Assembly: GCF_003337275.1 (NCBI RefSeq)
Contig: NZ_QPJQ01000019.1
Span: 1 to 64,000, forward strand
Length of the DNA: 64,000 nt
Direction of reading: 5' to 3'
Source: Marinomonas foliarum
Lineage (GTDB): Bacteria > Pseudomonadota > Gammaproteobacteria > Pseudomonadales > Marinomonadaceae
Position numbers and translations under genes: made by a program. Shown one piece after another: positions 27,442 to 36,571 of the stretch. The stretch's first letter is position 1; each line of letters begins with the position of its first letter. Below the pieces are notes generated by a model. It did not search any database and was not told the DNA's origin. It worked only from the letters and a program-made list of their open reading frames with translations.

Positions 27442-28179
27442 TTAAGCAATCTCTATTTGGTAACAAAACGTCTCTGCTGCACCATGCGAAATTCGGTATT
27501 CCAAGGGCGTTTTATCATAGCCATAAGCCACTCGTTCAATGACGGCTACAGGGCTGTTTTCAGTAGTTTTGAGTGCTTCAGCAATACGCGTATTTGCAGA
27601 TTTAATCGTTAAGGTTTCTTTCGCTGAAGCAATAAGCTGCCCGCATTGTTGTTCATAAAATGGGTATAGCAAATTACCAAACTCAGATAGTTCTAAATCA
27701 ATCAGGCTGGTAAAAAGTGATGCGGGCAGCCAAATCTCTTCCGTTAATACCACTCGATCTTCCAAGAAGCGTAAACGCTCAAGGCAAATAGCCTCGTCAT
27801 TTCCTCCTATCTTTAGTGCTTCGGTAGCATATTGCGGTGGCTTTTTGAGAGTCCTAGACAGCAGTTGGCTTTTGGGCATAACAAAGCGCCCATCAGAAGA
27901 CATTTGACGGAAAAAGCGAAATAACGAAGCATTAAAGTCTGGACGACGAACAAAAGTACCACGCCCCTGGCTACGATAGAGCAAACCATCATTAACTAAG
28001 GTATCAACGGCCTTTCGAATAGTACCGATAGCGACGCCATAAATTTTCGTCAGCTCATTTTCTGTAGGAATTGGATTATCCGGCAGCCAATTCCCAGCAC
28101 TAATATTTTCTAGCAGTTCATCACGCACACGCTGATAAAGCGGTAATCGATGATCGTGACCAGGCTTAAAGAGCGACAT
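27442..28179 (-). CDS. GntR family regulator (HutC/FarR type, UTRA domain)
   Basis: One-component repressor, 245 aa. Seen: a winged helix-turn-helix in residues 10-80 (LPLYQRVRDELLENISAGNW, PIPTENELTKIYGVAIGTIRKAVDTLVNDGLLYRSQGRGTFV) and a UTRA effector domain from about 95 to 240. It has a GAGGGAG ribosome site. It is divergent from the amidohydrolase/transporter pair, and a 16-bp perfect palindrome with AT-rich direct repeats lies in the gap, so repression of that pair until a small carboxylate inducer binds is the likely role. Confidence 0.87.
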   Translation of the reverse strand: MSLFKPGHDHRLPLYQRVRDELLENISAGNWLPDNPIPTENELTKIYGVAIGTIRKAVDTLVNDGLLYRSQGRGTFVRRPDFNASLFRFFRQMSSDGRFVMPKSQLLSRTLKKPPQYATEALKIGGNDEAICLERLRFLEDRVVLTEEIWLPASLFTSLIDLELSEFGNLLYPFYEQQCGQLIASAKETLTIKSANTRIAEALKTTENSPVAVIERVAYGYDKTPLEYRISHGAAETFCYQIEIA

Positions 28180-28276
28180 TTTACTCCCTCACTTTTAAAG
28201 AAAGTCATTCTAATGCCCGCACAGCAAAGCTGTCTACGATTGTTGACTTATTAACCATAAATACATAAATACATAT

Positions 28277-28292
28277 ATTCATATATATGAAT
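28277..28292. promoter_or_regulatory. Putative GntR operator
   Basis: Perfect 16-bp palindrome ATTCATATATATGAAT, flanked on the left by tandem ATAAATACAT repeats and on the right by ATAAATATAC. It lies between the divergent GntR and amidohydrolase genes. Confidence 0.55.
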
Positions 28293-28354
28293 TACATAAA
28301 TATACATTTACTTTACTGTAAATTGATTTGATGCATGTACATAAAGGTCTCTTG

Positions 28355-29185
28355 ATGATTTCGGACACAAAAAAAACAATAAAAGGCATAGATACTCATG
28401 CGCATATTTTTCGCACTGATTTGCCTATGACTGCTGAACGCAGGTACGCGCCAGACTATAATGCGCTGCCTGAAGACTTCTTAACGCATTTAGTAGGTCA
28501 TCGTATTTCTCATGGTGTATTGGTTCAGCCCAGTTTTTTAGGAACTGACAACAGCTTTATGGTGCGAGCATTGCGTCAACACCCTGAAAAACTAAAAGGC
28601 ATTGCTGTTGTTGATCCCACTATTAGCGATAGTGAATTGGATGCGTTAGATGCTAATGGAGTGGTTGGTATTCGCCTCAACTTAATTAAAAAGCCGTTAG
28701 AGAATTACACATCTCCCCTATGGCAAACCTTCTTAAGCAAATTGGCACAACGTAAATGGGTCGTGGAGATCCAGCGCGAAATCGACGATTTAGCAACTTT
28801 TCTGCCTGCAATTCTAGAATCTGGTGTCGAAGTGGTCATTGATCATTTTGCTCGTACAAATGAAGGAATTGACCCATCTAACTCAGCTCACCAAGACTTT
28901 TTAGATTTATTGAGCAGTGGCGCGCCAGTCTGGACAAAAGTGTCGGCGGCTTACCGCTGCAATGCTGACATAGAGCAAGCAAAAGAAATGCTAGCAACCC
29001 TGCGTTCGGCCTATGGTCATTCAGATTACTTTTTATGGGGCAGTGATTGGCCAAATACGCAATTTGAAGCGCAAACAGACTACACAAGTCAATATAACTT
29101 CATGGAAGCGCTACTACCCAACATGGATGAACGGGACAAAATTCTAATTTCGAACCCAAGCAAATTGTTTAAATTCCAACCTTAG
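28355..29185 (+). CDS. Amidohydrolase-family TIM-barrel hydrolase (lactonase-like)
   Basis: Metal-dependent hydrolase of the amidohydrolase 2 family (COG3618 type), 276 aa. Seen: the metal-binding GIDTHAHIF at the N-terminus, HGVLVQPSFLGTDN, a central VVIDHFAR (His of the barrel), and LWGSDWPN near residue 232, where Asp is the usual catalytic residue. Relatives include 2-pyrone-4,6-dicarboxylate hydrolase and other lactonases; the exact substrate is unknown. Start: ATG at 28355 with AAAGG seven bases upstream; TTG and ATG codons at 28328-28331 give a less convincing N-terminus. It is followed after 25 bp by a carboxylate transporter, and repressed in all likelihood by the divergent GntR protein. 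Confidence 0.8.
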   Translation: MISDTKKTIKGIDTHAHIFRTDLPMTAERRYAPDYNALPEDFLTHLVGHRISHGVLVQPSFLGTDNSFMVRALRQHPEKLKGIAVVDPTISDSELDALDANGVVGIRLNLIKKPLENYTSPLWQTFLSKLAQRKWVVEIQREIDDLATFLPAILESGVEVVIDHFARTNEGIDPSNSAHQDFLDLLSSGAPVWTKVSAAYRCNADIEQAKEMLATLRSAYGHSDYFLWGSDWPNTQFEAQTDYTSQYNFMEALLPNMDERDKILISNPSKLFKFQP

Positions 29186-29210
29186 ATAAAAACAAAGAAG
29201 AGAAATAATC

Positions 29211-30512
29211 ATGATGAGTTCACTTGTTGTAGGAGCGATCCTTCTTTCCATTATTTTAGGGTACAAAACCCGTATAAATATTGGTCTTTTCGCTATCGCT
29301 TTCGCCTATTTAATCGGCAGCTTTGCGCTTGGACTAAGCCCTAATGACATTATCAAAATGTGGCCATTGAAGATCTTCTTCATCATTTTTTCGGTGTCCT
29401 TGTTTTACAGTTTTGCCATTATCAATGGTACGTTAGAAAAGCTCGCCGAGCATCTTATGTATCGTTGCCGCCGCTTTCCTCATTTGTTGCCATACGCCAT
29501 TTACATCACGACGACTATCATTTCAGCACTTGGAGCAGGCTACTACACAGTTTTAGCTTTTATGGCACCTATCACGCTATTGCTTTGCCAACGTACAGGC
29601 ATGAGCATGGTAATTGGTTCTATGTCGGTTGGTTACGGCGCATTAACTGGCGCGAATTTCATGTCTAGCCAAAGCGGCATTATCTTCCGCGGTATAATGG
29701 CCAGCGCTGGAGTTACCGAAAACCAAGCCTTCATCAACTCTATTGGCATTTTCTTAAGCACGGCTATTATTCCTTTAATTGTGATTACCGCATTGGTGTT
29801 TTTCACTAAACACCGTGCTAATGTCGCCAAAAATGACTTCCAAGTAGAACGCCCTACGCCATTCAATAAAGAGCAAGCACAAACCTTAACTCTCACTCTT
29901 ATCATGATGGGCTTAGTACTACTTGCTCCCATTTCACATCTTCTATTACCTGATAATGAGACGATTAGCTTTATTAATTCCAAGATGAACATAGGCCTAA
30001 TCGCCAGCGTGTTCTCTGTCATCGCTTTATTATTGAAACTTGGAGACGAGCGAAAAGCCATTGCCTCAGTGCCTTGGTCGACGCTTATTATGATCTGTGG
30101 CGTAGGTATGTTGATTTCGGTAGCGATAAAAGCCGGTACAATAAATGACCTTGCCTCTTGGATTGGTACTTCAATCCCAGCTGCGCTAGTACCCGTTGTA
30201 TTCGGTATTGTTGCTGCTTTCATGTCCCTTTTTGCCAGTACATTGGGCGTGGTTACGCCAGCGCTTTTCCCAATCGTACCGTCAATTGCACAAAGTCTGT
30301 CATTGGATCCGATGATGCTATTCATCTGTATCGTAGTCGGTGCTCAGGCCACAGCTATATCGCCTTTCTCTTCTGGAGGAAGTTTGATTCTAGGGGCTTG
30401 CCCAACAGAAGAAAGTCGAACGAAACTGTTCCCTCAACTTCTGTTTCGCGCTGCCCCACTGGGCTTTGCTGCGGCCCTACTCTTTAATTTGCTAATCACT
30501 TTTGTCTTTTAG
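29211..30512 (+). CDS. Carboxylate transporter of the ion-transporter superfamily (MatC/SLC13-like)
   Basis: Secondary transporter, 433 aa, with about eleven membrane segments. Seen: an N-terminal stretch ILGYKTRINIGLFAIAFAYLIG that resembles the dicarboxylate carrier MatC, a central hydrophilic loop at residues 205-225, and a repeated second half with STLGVVTPALFPIVPSIAQ and AISPFSSGGSLILGACP, typical of the binding hairpins of this superfamily. It probably imports the substrate or precursor handled by the amidohydrolase encoded 25 bp upstream. A C4-dicarboxylate or aromatic-derived acid is plausible, but not proven. A strong terminator follows. Confidence 0.75.
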   Translation: MMSSLVVGAILLSIILGYKTRINIGLFAIAFAYLIGSFALGLSPNDIIKMWPLKIFFIIFSVSLFYSFAIINGTLEKLAEHLMYRCRRFPHLLPYAIYITTTIISALGAGYYTVLAFMAPITLLLCQRTGMSMVIGSMSVGYGALTGANFMSSQSGIIFRGIMASAGVTENQAFINSIGIFLSTAIIPLIVITALVFFTKHRANVAKNDFQVERPTPFNKEQAQTLTLTLIMMGLVLLAPISHLLLPDNETISFINSKMNIGLIASVFSVIALLLKLGDERKAIASVPWSTLIMICGVGMLISVAIKAGTINDLASWIGTSIPAALVPVVFGIVAAFMSLFASTLGVVTPALFPIVPSIAQSLSLDPMMLFICIVVGAQATAISPFSSGGSLILGACPTEESRTKLFPQLLFRAAPLGFAAALLFNLLITFVF

Positions 30513-30530
30513 CGAACCCTAAACCTCTTT

Positions 30531-30567
30531 GGGCGTAGTCATCACTAAGGTGCTGCGCCCTTTTTTT
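30531..30567 (+). terminator. Rho-independent terminator after the carboxylate transporter
   Basis: GGGCGTAG/CTGCGCCC with an inner CATCAC/GGTG pairing and seven T residues immediately after. Confidence 0.8.
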
Positions 30568-30583
30568 ATATGGAGATACACGC

Positions 30584-32479
30584 ATGACTCTTTCATTGCG
30601 CGCTCGGATCCTGAGCGTCAGCATTCTCGCTGTCGTCATAACGACGACTTACCTTGTCACTGAAACAACCTTGTCCCTCACTCAGCAAATGCGTGATTCT
30701 TTATTAAAAGATATTCGCCACTTTTCCAGTGCCTATGGCGACAATACTAGTGAGTGGTTGAATAGCCGAAAAGTCATTGCGGCCTCTCTTGCGAGCACAT
30801 TAGAACGAGCACCTGATCAATCACCTTATATTGCCATTAAACAAGCTTATGACAGTGGCCAATTTGCCTTAACTTATTTCGGCAATAATGACGGTAAGAT
30901 GTACCGTCAAGATCCAGCATTAGACGCCAAGCGACCTGATTACGATCCACGCAAAAAAAGCTGGTACACAGAAGCCATGAGCATTGGTAAAGCCAGCATC
31001 CTCGGTCCAAATCTAAGTTCCACCACAAAAGAACTGGTTATTATCTTAACTAATCCTGTGACTAAAAATGGCCAAAAATTCGGTATGGTTGGTGCAAACC
31101 TAAGTTTGGATCAATTATCTAAACAGGTAGCAGAACTTGATATTCCAGGTTCTGGCTCTGTCATGATGGTGGCATCCAACAACGATATTATTGCCCATGC
31201 AGACAAAGACATGGTGATGCAAAAAGCCGAGTCTATATCTCCAATTTTCACACCTAAGTTGTTATCCAACCTAGTCAAAGAAGATAAATTGGCTGAAGAA
31301 ACACTGAATGGCAAAGACGTTTTTGCCTACGCTCAAGCCATTCCAGGAACAGATTGGTCTTTAGTATTCACTATGGATAAAAGCGAACTTATGGCACCGG
31401 TTTACAAGGTCTTAGTTCGTCAAATAACAACCGCTGTTATTTTGTTAGTGGTGTTTATCTGCTTATTGTACTGGCTATTTAAAGTACTCTTTAGCGACCT
31501 AACTCGTGTCTCCAAAGCCTTGCAAGATATATCTAAGGGCAAAGGCGATTTACGCGCTCGCATTGAAGTAAAACGTGACGATGAAATCGGTGTATTGGCC
31601 CAAGGTTTTAATGACTTTGTTAGCCACATGCACGGCGTTGTTGAACGTCTAAAAGTACTTTCTAAAGACGTTGCGGATGAAGCACAGAACGTATCAAACT
31701 CTTCAACACAGAGTGCTTCCCGTGTTGCCACACAGCAACAAGAAATCGATATGGTTGCTTCCGCAGTTACTGAAATGGCGGCAGCAACTCACGAAATCGC
31801 GGGCAATGCAGAACAAACTGCCAAAGCGGCTAGCCACTCGGTGGAACTTGGTCAAAAAGGCAGTACACAAGTACAAAAGAGCCGTAACTCTACTTACCAG
31901 TTGGCCAACGAAGTGAGCCTTGCTACTGAGCAAATTTCTGCTTTGGATCACCATGCACAGCAAATCAGCGGTATTTTATCGACCATTACAGGCATCGCAG
32001 AGCAAACCAACTTACTCGCACTAAACGCAGCTATAGAAGCCGCTCGTGCAGGAGAACATGGTCGTGGTTTTGCAGTGGTAGCCGACGAAGTTCGCACGCT
32101 TTCTCAACGCACTCATTCTTCTACAGAAGAAATTCAAAAGATGATTGAATTGTTACAAGAGCAAACATCAAAAGCCGTTACTTCGATGCAAAACAGCAGC
32201 AGTAAAGCGCAAACCAGTGTGGCCGATGCGGATGCAGCAACAGAAAGCCTTGAAGAGATTGCTAATGCCATCATCAGCATTGCAGACATGGCAACACAAA
32301 TTGCTACCGCTGCAGAAGAGCAAACTGCAGTAACTAATGAGATCAGCCAAAACAGCGAAATCATTCGTCAAGTGGCCGCCGATTTAGCAGATGAAAGCAA
32401 AATTGGTGTTGAGCAATCTAAACGACTTAGCCAACTTGCCAAGCAAGTTGATACCGAAGTTGGCCAGTTCCAGATCTAA
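30584..32479 (+). CDS. Methyl-accepting chemotaxis protein with dCache sensor
   Basis: Transmembrane chemoreceptor, 631 aa. Seen: a membrane segment at residues 8-28, a periplasmic double-Cache domain (about 35-275) with the ligand-pocket motif [13 protein letters not shown] near residue 123 (typical of the amino-acid- and carboxylate-binding membrane-distal module), a second membrane segment near residues 280-302, HAMP, and the signalling helix tip [23 protein letters not shown] near residue 472. It follows a terminator and has GGAG upstream of its ATG, so it is a separate unit, but lies directly after the carboxylate uptake module and may detect a related compound. Confidence 0.88.
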   Translation: MTLSLRARILSVSILAVVITTTYLVTETTLSLTQQMRDSLLKDIRHFSSAYGDNTSEWLNSRKVIAASLASTLERAPDQSPYIAIKQAYDSGQFALTYFGNNDGKMYRQDPALDAKRPDYDPRKKSWYTEAMSIGKASILGPNLSSTTKELVIILTNPVTKNGQKFGMVGANLSLDQLSKQVAELDIPGSGSVMMVASNNDIIAHADKDMVMQKAESISPIFTPKLLSNLVKEDKLAEETLNGKDVFAYAQAIPGTDWSLVFTMDKSELMAPVYKVLVRQITTAVILLVVFICLLYWLFKVLFSDLTRVSKALQDISKGKGDLRARIEVKRDDEIGVLAQGFNDFVSHMHGVVERLKVLSKDVADEAQNVSNSSTQSASRVATQQQEIDMVASAVTEMAAATHEIAGNAEQTAKAASHSVELGQKGSTQVQKSRNSTYQLANEVSLATEQISALDHHAQQISGILSTITGIAEQTNLLALNAAIEAARAGEHGRGFAVVADEVRTLSQRTHSSTEEIQKMIELLQEQTSKAVTSMQNSSSKAQTSVADADAATESLEEIANAIISIADMATQIATAAEEQTAVTNEISQNSEIIRQVAADLADESKIGVEQSKRLSQLAKQVDTEVGQFQI

Positions 32480-32505
32480 TTTAACAACGCTCATTCATCA
32501 GCTAA

Positions 32506-32545
32506 AAAAAGCCCCGCTGGCAAAACCAGCGGGGCTTTTTCATTG
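32506..32545 (+). terminator. Rho-independent terminator after the chemoreceptor gene
   Basis: A 15-bp perfect stem (AAAAAGCCCCGCTGG and its complement) with loop CAAAA and trailing T residues; strong in the plus direction and A-rich on the other side. Confidence 0.9.
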
Positions 32546-32612
32546 CAACAAAAAAACGACAATCGACACTGTCAGCCGCTTTCTGAAACAAGAGTTTTCT
32601 CAAAATTTAAGC

Positions 32613-32646
32613 AAAAAAAAGTGATGGCTCATAAATGAGACATCAC
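32613..32646 (-). terminator. Orphan minus-strand terminator
   Basis: Read on the minus strand: GTGATG, mismatch, CTCAT, loop TT, ATGAG, mismatch, CATCAC, then eight T residues. No gene on this strand ends nearby: the closest upstream one (33068-33505) already has its own terminator. Confidence 0.65.
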
Positions 32647-32649
32647 CAA

Positions 32650-32997
32650 AAAAAAGGGAAGTACAGAATGAATCTTTAGCGATTTAAAGAATCATCACCC
32701 TTAAAAAAGGGCTACTGCCTCAACCTATAAAGCAGAAAAAACACAAAATAGCATAGAGAACAGATTCGTTGTCGAGCGGATAAAGTCTTATCAAACTCGC
32801 GAAAATTCAAAAGCGTTGAAAACTGTCATTACATGGAGTAAATAGAAAAATCTAAGATCTAGCTGCCTTCAAGATGTGGTCATGATAAGAAGAAATTTGG
32901 CGCGAAACAATGCTTCAAAGACATCATGAACATTCTTGTCTCGTTCAAGCCTTTTGACGTAAATTCATGACAATTTGCAATAAACTGTCATAAAAAT
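32650..32997. other. Gene-free stretch, possible small RNA
   Basis: About 350 bp with no convincing reading frame on either strand. It begins, in minus-strand terms, after one terminator (32998-33041) and ends at another (32613-32646), so a minus-strand transcript between them is possible. A small CCCTT/AAGGG hairpin occurs near 32700. No consensus promoter was found, and no known RNA family was recognised. Confidence 0.3.
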
Positions 32998-33041
32998 ATA
33001 AAAAAAGATTACATAAAGCATATCTATCATTCTTTATGTAA
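32998..33041 (-). terminator. Rho-independent terminator of the acetyltransferase gene
   Basis: Perfect 10-bp arms TTACATAAAG/CTTTATGTAA with a 13-base loop; on the minus strand followed by TCTTTTTTTATA. Confidence 0.75.
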
Positions 33042-33067
33042 CCACCGAATCTGCCCCCCTTTTTTAC

Positions 33068-33505
33068 TTATTTCAAAGACTGGATATCCGTCAAAACCCA
33101 CGCACTGTTATGCTGGGTAAAACCAATTTTAGGATAATAATCTACCGCCTGAGGAGCAGACAAAAGGATCAAAGAACACTTTGGCTGTAAGGCTTCTTTT
33201 GTCATTCGTACCAAGGTTTTACCAATCCCTGATGCCTGTACGGTTTCATCTACCGCCAAGTCCGATAAATAACAGCAAAAAGCAAAATCCGTCACCGAGC
33301 GAGACACCCCCACCAAAGCTTCACCCTGCCATGCCGTAATCAACAAGTTGGCATTTGCTAACATCGCATTCACTGTCTCTATATTATCAATAGGACGACG
33401 CGCACCGAGTGTGGTTTTCGACAGCAGCTCAATAAACTGAGCCGCCGTAATAGCCTGATTTACCTTGTATGTAATAGCCAGTTCAGTGGATTGTTCAATG
33501 GACAT
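33068..33505 (-). CDS. GNAT family N-acetyltransferase
   Basis: Small acetyltransferase, 145 aa, that would move an acetyl group from acetyl-CoA to an amine. Seen: the beta-alpha core with LAVDETVQASGIGKTLVRMT, the acetyl-CoA-binding Q/R-x-x-G-x-G/A loop (here QASGIGK), and a terminal YPKIGFTQHNSAW. Start: ATG at 33505 with AAAGGAG eight bases upstream; longer in-frame readings up to 33604 lack a site. It is divergent from the sulfate-binding protein gene. The acceptor cannot be predicted. Confidence 0.8.
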   Translation of the reverse strand: MSIEQSTELAITYKVNQAITAAQFIELLSKTTLGARRPIDNIETVNAMLANANLLITAWQGEALVGVSRSVTDFAFCCYLSDLAVDETVQASGIGKTLVRMTKEALQPKCSLILLSAPQAVDYYPKIGFTQHNSAWVLTDIQSLK

Positions 33506-33672
33506 AATGCGGACTCCTTTAACGTTAGCTAGAGCTGTGGCGAAGTTATCATTTAGCATTTTTTCGTATAAACAATCCATTTTAAATTGGTTTTGTTCGC
33601 ACAAGTGTTTACTTAACCTTTCCTTGTCTTTAACACCTCAGGCCAACCCCATTTCACCAAGGAAAACAGAAA

Positions 33673-34686
33673 ATGACCTTTAAAAAGCGACTCAGTTTAT
33701 TGCCTTTTATTATTAGTGCTGCCGTGACTAGCCAACAACTCATAGCAAAAGACATCACCTTGCTCAATGTATCTTATGACCCAACACGGGAGCTTTATCA
33801 GGCGCTTAACCCGCTGTTTATCGACTATTGGAAGCTGCGCACTGGTGACGACGTCACGATCAAACAATCCCATGGTGGCGCAGGCAAACAAGCCCGTGCG
33901 GTGATTGATGGTTTGCAAGCCGATGTAGTGACGTTAGCCTTGGCCTACGACATCGACGCGATTGCCGAAAAAACTGGCAACATAGATTCAAATTGGGAGG
34001 AAAAACTCCCCAACAACAGCGCGCCTTATACATCGACCATTGTTTTCTTGGTTCGAAAAGGCAATCCTAAAAACATCAAAGACTGGGACGATCTAGTCAA
34101 ACCTGACATCCAAGTCATCACACCGAACCCGAAATCCTCTGGCGGGGCTCGTTGGAATTATTTAGCGGCTTGGGGTTATGCAGAAGAAAAATACGGCAGC
34201 AAAGAAAAAGCCAAAGACTATATTAAGCAGCTGTTTAACAATGTCCCTGTATTGGACAGCGGTGCCCGAGGCGCCACCAATACCTTTGTCCAACGCGGCA
34301 TAGGCGATGTCTTGCTAGCATGGGAAAATGAAGCCTTTCTTGCCATTAATGAACTAGGCCCAGACCAATTTGAAATTGTCGTGCCTTCTGTGTCTATTTT
34401 GGCGGAACCGCCCGTTACCGTGGTGGATAAAATCGCTGAAAAGCACGGTACAACAGACGTGGCTGAAGCTTATCTAGCTTATTTATATTCACCAGAAGGT
34501 CAACGCTTAGCGGCAAAACACTATTATAGACCTGTACTGCCAGCACTTGCTGACCCTGCAGATGTAGCACGTTTTCCAAACGTTAGAACGTTTACCATTA
34601 AAGAAAAATTCGGCAACTGGCAGCACGCACAGGAAACGCATTTTAGTGATGGTGGAGAATTCGACCAAATCTATACGGTTAAATAA
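33673..34686 (+). CDS. sbp: Sulfate ABC transporter, periplasmic binding protein
   Basis: Binds sulfate (or thiosulfate) in the periplasm for CysTWA. Seen: a signal peptide (residues 1-24), then [16 protein letters not shown], the [25 protein letters not shown] oxyanion-binding block and the [19 protein letters not shown] segment, all diagnostic of the Sbp/CysP family; 337 aa is normal. AAGGA precedes the ATG. A good terminator follows at 34702, separating it partly from cysTWA, so the binding protein is probably made in excess of the membrane complex. Confidence 0.93.
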   Translation: MTFKKRLSLLPFIISAAVTSQQLIAKDITLLNVSYDPTRELYQALNPLFIDYWKLRTGDDVTIKQSHGGAGKQARAVIDGLQADVVTLALAYDIDAIAEKTGNIDSNWEEKLPNNSAPYTSTIVFLVRKGNPKNIKDWDDLVKPDIQVITPNPKSSGGARWNYLAAWGYAEEKYGSKEKAKDYIKQLFNNVPVLDSGARGATNTFVQRGIGDVLLAWENEAFLAINELGPDQFEIVVPSVSILAEPPVTVVDKIAEKHGTTDVAEAYLAYLYSPEGQRLAAKHYYRPVLPALADPADVARFPNVRTFTIKEKFGNWQHAQETHFSDGGEFDQIYTVK

Positions 34687-34701
34687 AGCATTACACCAAA
34701 T

Positions 34702-34735
34702 AAACCGAGTGCATTTCTACTGCGCTCGGTTTTTT
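34702..34735 (+). terminator. Terminator or attenuator between sbp and cysT
   Basis: AAACCGAGTGC/GCGCTCGGTTT stem with one mismatch, an 8-base loop and a T-run. Partial read-through would give more binding protein than permease. Confidence 0.75.
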
Positions 34736-34842
34736 ACTCGCCTTCTTATATCATTTTTCCTCATAAGCTTCCCATTTATTCTTAGTTCTTCTGCATAAGC
34801 CCTGTCCATACACTACAGACTTTCGATATTCTGGAGTCAGTA

Positions 34843-35682
34843 ATGAACACGCTTCGTCAATTTTCGGTGTTACCCGGATTTGGGTTATCTCTGGGTTACA
34901 CTCTAATCTATTTATCGTTAATTGTGCTGGTACCCATCAGTGCTGTTTTTGTTTTCACTAGCCAACTAAGTCTGTCTGAGTATTGGCAAGTGGTCACCTC
35001 TCCACGCGTCATGGCCTCTTATCAGTTGTCATTTGGAGCCTCATTGCTCGCGGCGGGTATTAATGCAATCTTTGGTGTTCTACTAGCTTGGTGCTTGGTT
35101 CGCTATTCTTTTCCTGGGAAAAAAATTGTTGATGCATTAATTGATTTACCTTTCGCTTTACCTACCGCAGTTGCTGGTATCGCCTTAACCGCTTTATACG
35201 CACAAAACGGTTGGCTTGGGCAAATCATCGAAGGGTATTTTGGCATTAAGGTGGCTTTTACGCCTATTGGTATTTTGATTGCGTTGGTGTTTATCGGCCT
35301 GCCTTTTGTGGTGCGAACCGTACAACCCGTGTTGGAAGAAATTGATACCGAACTGGAAGAAGCCGCTACAAGTCTAGGCGCGAGTCGTTGGCAAGCTTGT
35401 CGTTATGTGGTTTTACCTGTTTTGCTACCCGCCATCATGACGGGCTTTGCCCTAGCTTTTGCCCGTGCGGTGGGCGAATACGGCTCGGTTATTTTTATTG
35501 CCGGTAATATCCCCATGGTATCTGAAATCACACCGTTAATGATCATCAGCAAACTAGAACAATACGACTACACAGGCGCGACGGCCATCGCTTCCGTCAT
35601 GTTGATCGTCTCATTCATTTTATTGCTACTGATTAACCTATTGCAGTCATGGGCAGCTAAGCTGACAGGAAGGAACGCCTAA
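34843..35682 (+). CDS. cysT: Sulfate ABC transporter permease CysT
   Basis: Inner-membrane permease, 279 aa, partner of CysW. Seen: about six membrane segments, the opening FSVLPGFGLSLGYTLIYLSL, and the EAA loop ELEEAATSLGASRWQACRYVVLP near residue 175, then ARAVGEYGSVIFIAGN, characteristic of CysT. CTGGAG precedes the ATG. Its TAA is followed immediately by the cysW ATG, with no gap. Confidence 0.93.
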   Translation: MNTLRQFSVLPGFGLSLGYTLIYLSLIVLVPISAVFVFTSQLSLSEYWQVVTSPRVMASYQLSFGASLLAAGINAIFGVLLAWCLVRYSFPGKKIVDALIDLPFALPTAVAGIALTALYAQNGWLGQIIEGYFGIKVAFTPIGILIALVFIGLPFVVRTVQPVLEEIDTELEEAATSLGASRWQACRYVVLPVLLPAIMTGFALAFARAVGEYGSVIFIAGNIPMVSEITPLMIISKLEQYDYTGATAIASVMLIVSFILLLLINLLQSWAAKLTGRNA

Positions 35683-36561
35683 ATGAGCACACTTGCTATA
35701 CAAACTAACGCGTCACAAACAACTCGCTTTGAGAAAAATACCGCAACACGAGAGCCCAACTGGGTAAAATATTTACTCTTAGGAATCTCATTAAGTTTCT
35801 TTGCGCTGTTTTTGTTATTGCCATTAATTGCTGTCTTCACCGAAGCCTTACGCAAAGGATTAGAAACCTATTGGCTCGCGTTTACCGATGCCGATGCCCT
35901 GTCCGCTATTGCTCTAACACTAACCGCCGCGCTGATATCTGTGCCGCTAAATCTGATTTTTGGTGTTGCTGCCGCATGGGCCATCACAAAATTTGAGTTC
36001 AAAGGTAAACAGATTTTAATCACCTTTATTGATCTGCCTTTTTCCATCTCGCCAGTCATTGTTGGCTTAAGTTTGGTACTGGTATTTGGTGTTCATGGCT
36101 GGTTTGGCGAATGGTTAGTCGCCAACGACATTAAAGTGATTTTTGCCTTACCAGGTATTGTTCTAGCGACCATTTTTGTGACCTTTCCATTTGTCGCACG
36201 GGAACTGATCCCACTCATGCAAGCACAAGGCAAAGAGGAAGAAGAAGCGTCCATTGTACTGGGTGCAAAAGGCTGGCAAACCTTTTGGTACGTGACCTTA
36301 CCGAATATCAAATGGGGCCTTTTGTATGGCGTGATTCTCTGTAACGCCAGAGCCATGGGCGAGTTCGGCGCGGTATCGGTTGTGTCTGGTCATATTCGTG
36401 GCGAAACCAACACCCTGCCCTTGCATGTGGAAATTCTTTACAACGAGTACAACTTCTCGGCAGCCTTTGCTGTGGCGTCTTTATTGGCTTTATTGGCCCT
36501 ACTGACCTTGGTCATCAAAAGCTATGTCGAACATAAAATAAGCAAGAAATCGAACGCATAA
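35683..36561 (+). CDS. cysW: Sulfate ABC transporter permease CysW
   Basis: Second permease of the sulfate importer, 292 aa. Seen: an N-terminal cytoplasmic stretch of about 25 residues, six membrane segments, the EAA loop EEEEASIVLGAKGWQTFWYVTLP near residue 185 and ARAMGEFGAVSVVSGHIRG, the CysW signature. It begins directly at the cysT stop and is followed after 10 bp by cysA. Confidence 0.93.
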   Translation: MSTLAIQTNASQTTRFEKNTATREPNWVKYLLLGISLSFFALFLLLPLIAVFTEALRKGLETYWLAFTDADALSAIALTLTAALISVPLNLIFGVAAAWAITKFEFKGKQILITFIDLPFSISPVIVGLSLVLVFGVHGWFGEWLVANDIKVIFALPGIVLATIFVTFPFVARELIPLMQAQGKEEEEASIVLGAKGWQTFWYVTLPNIKWGLLYGVILCNARAMGEFGAVSVVSGHIRGETNTLPLHVEILYNEYNFSAAFAVASLLALLALLTLVIKSYVEHKISKKSNA

Positions 36562-36571
36562 TAGGTGATAT

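Noticed and set aside
28258..28290. Tandem ATAAATACAT repeats as a possible CRISPR or satellite
   Set aside because: Only two short AT-rich units beside a palindrome; better explained as a regulator binding region.
32391..32624. 77-codon frame overlapping the end of the chemoreceptor gene
   Set aside because: Out-of-frame shadow running through a terminator; low-complexity content.
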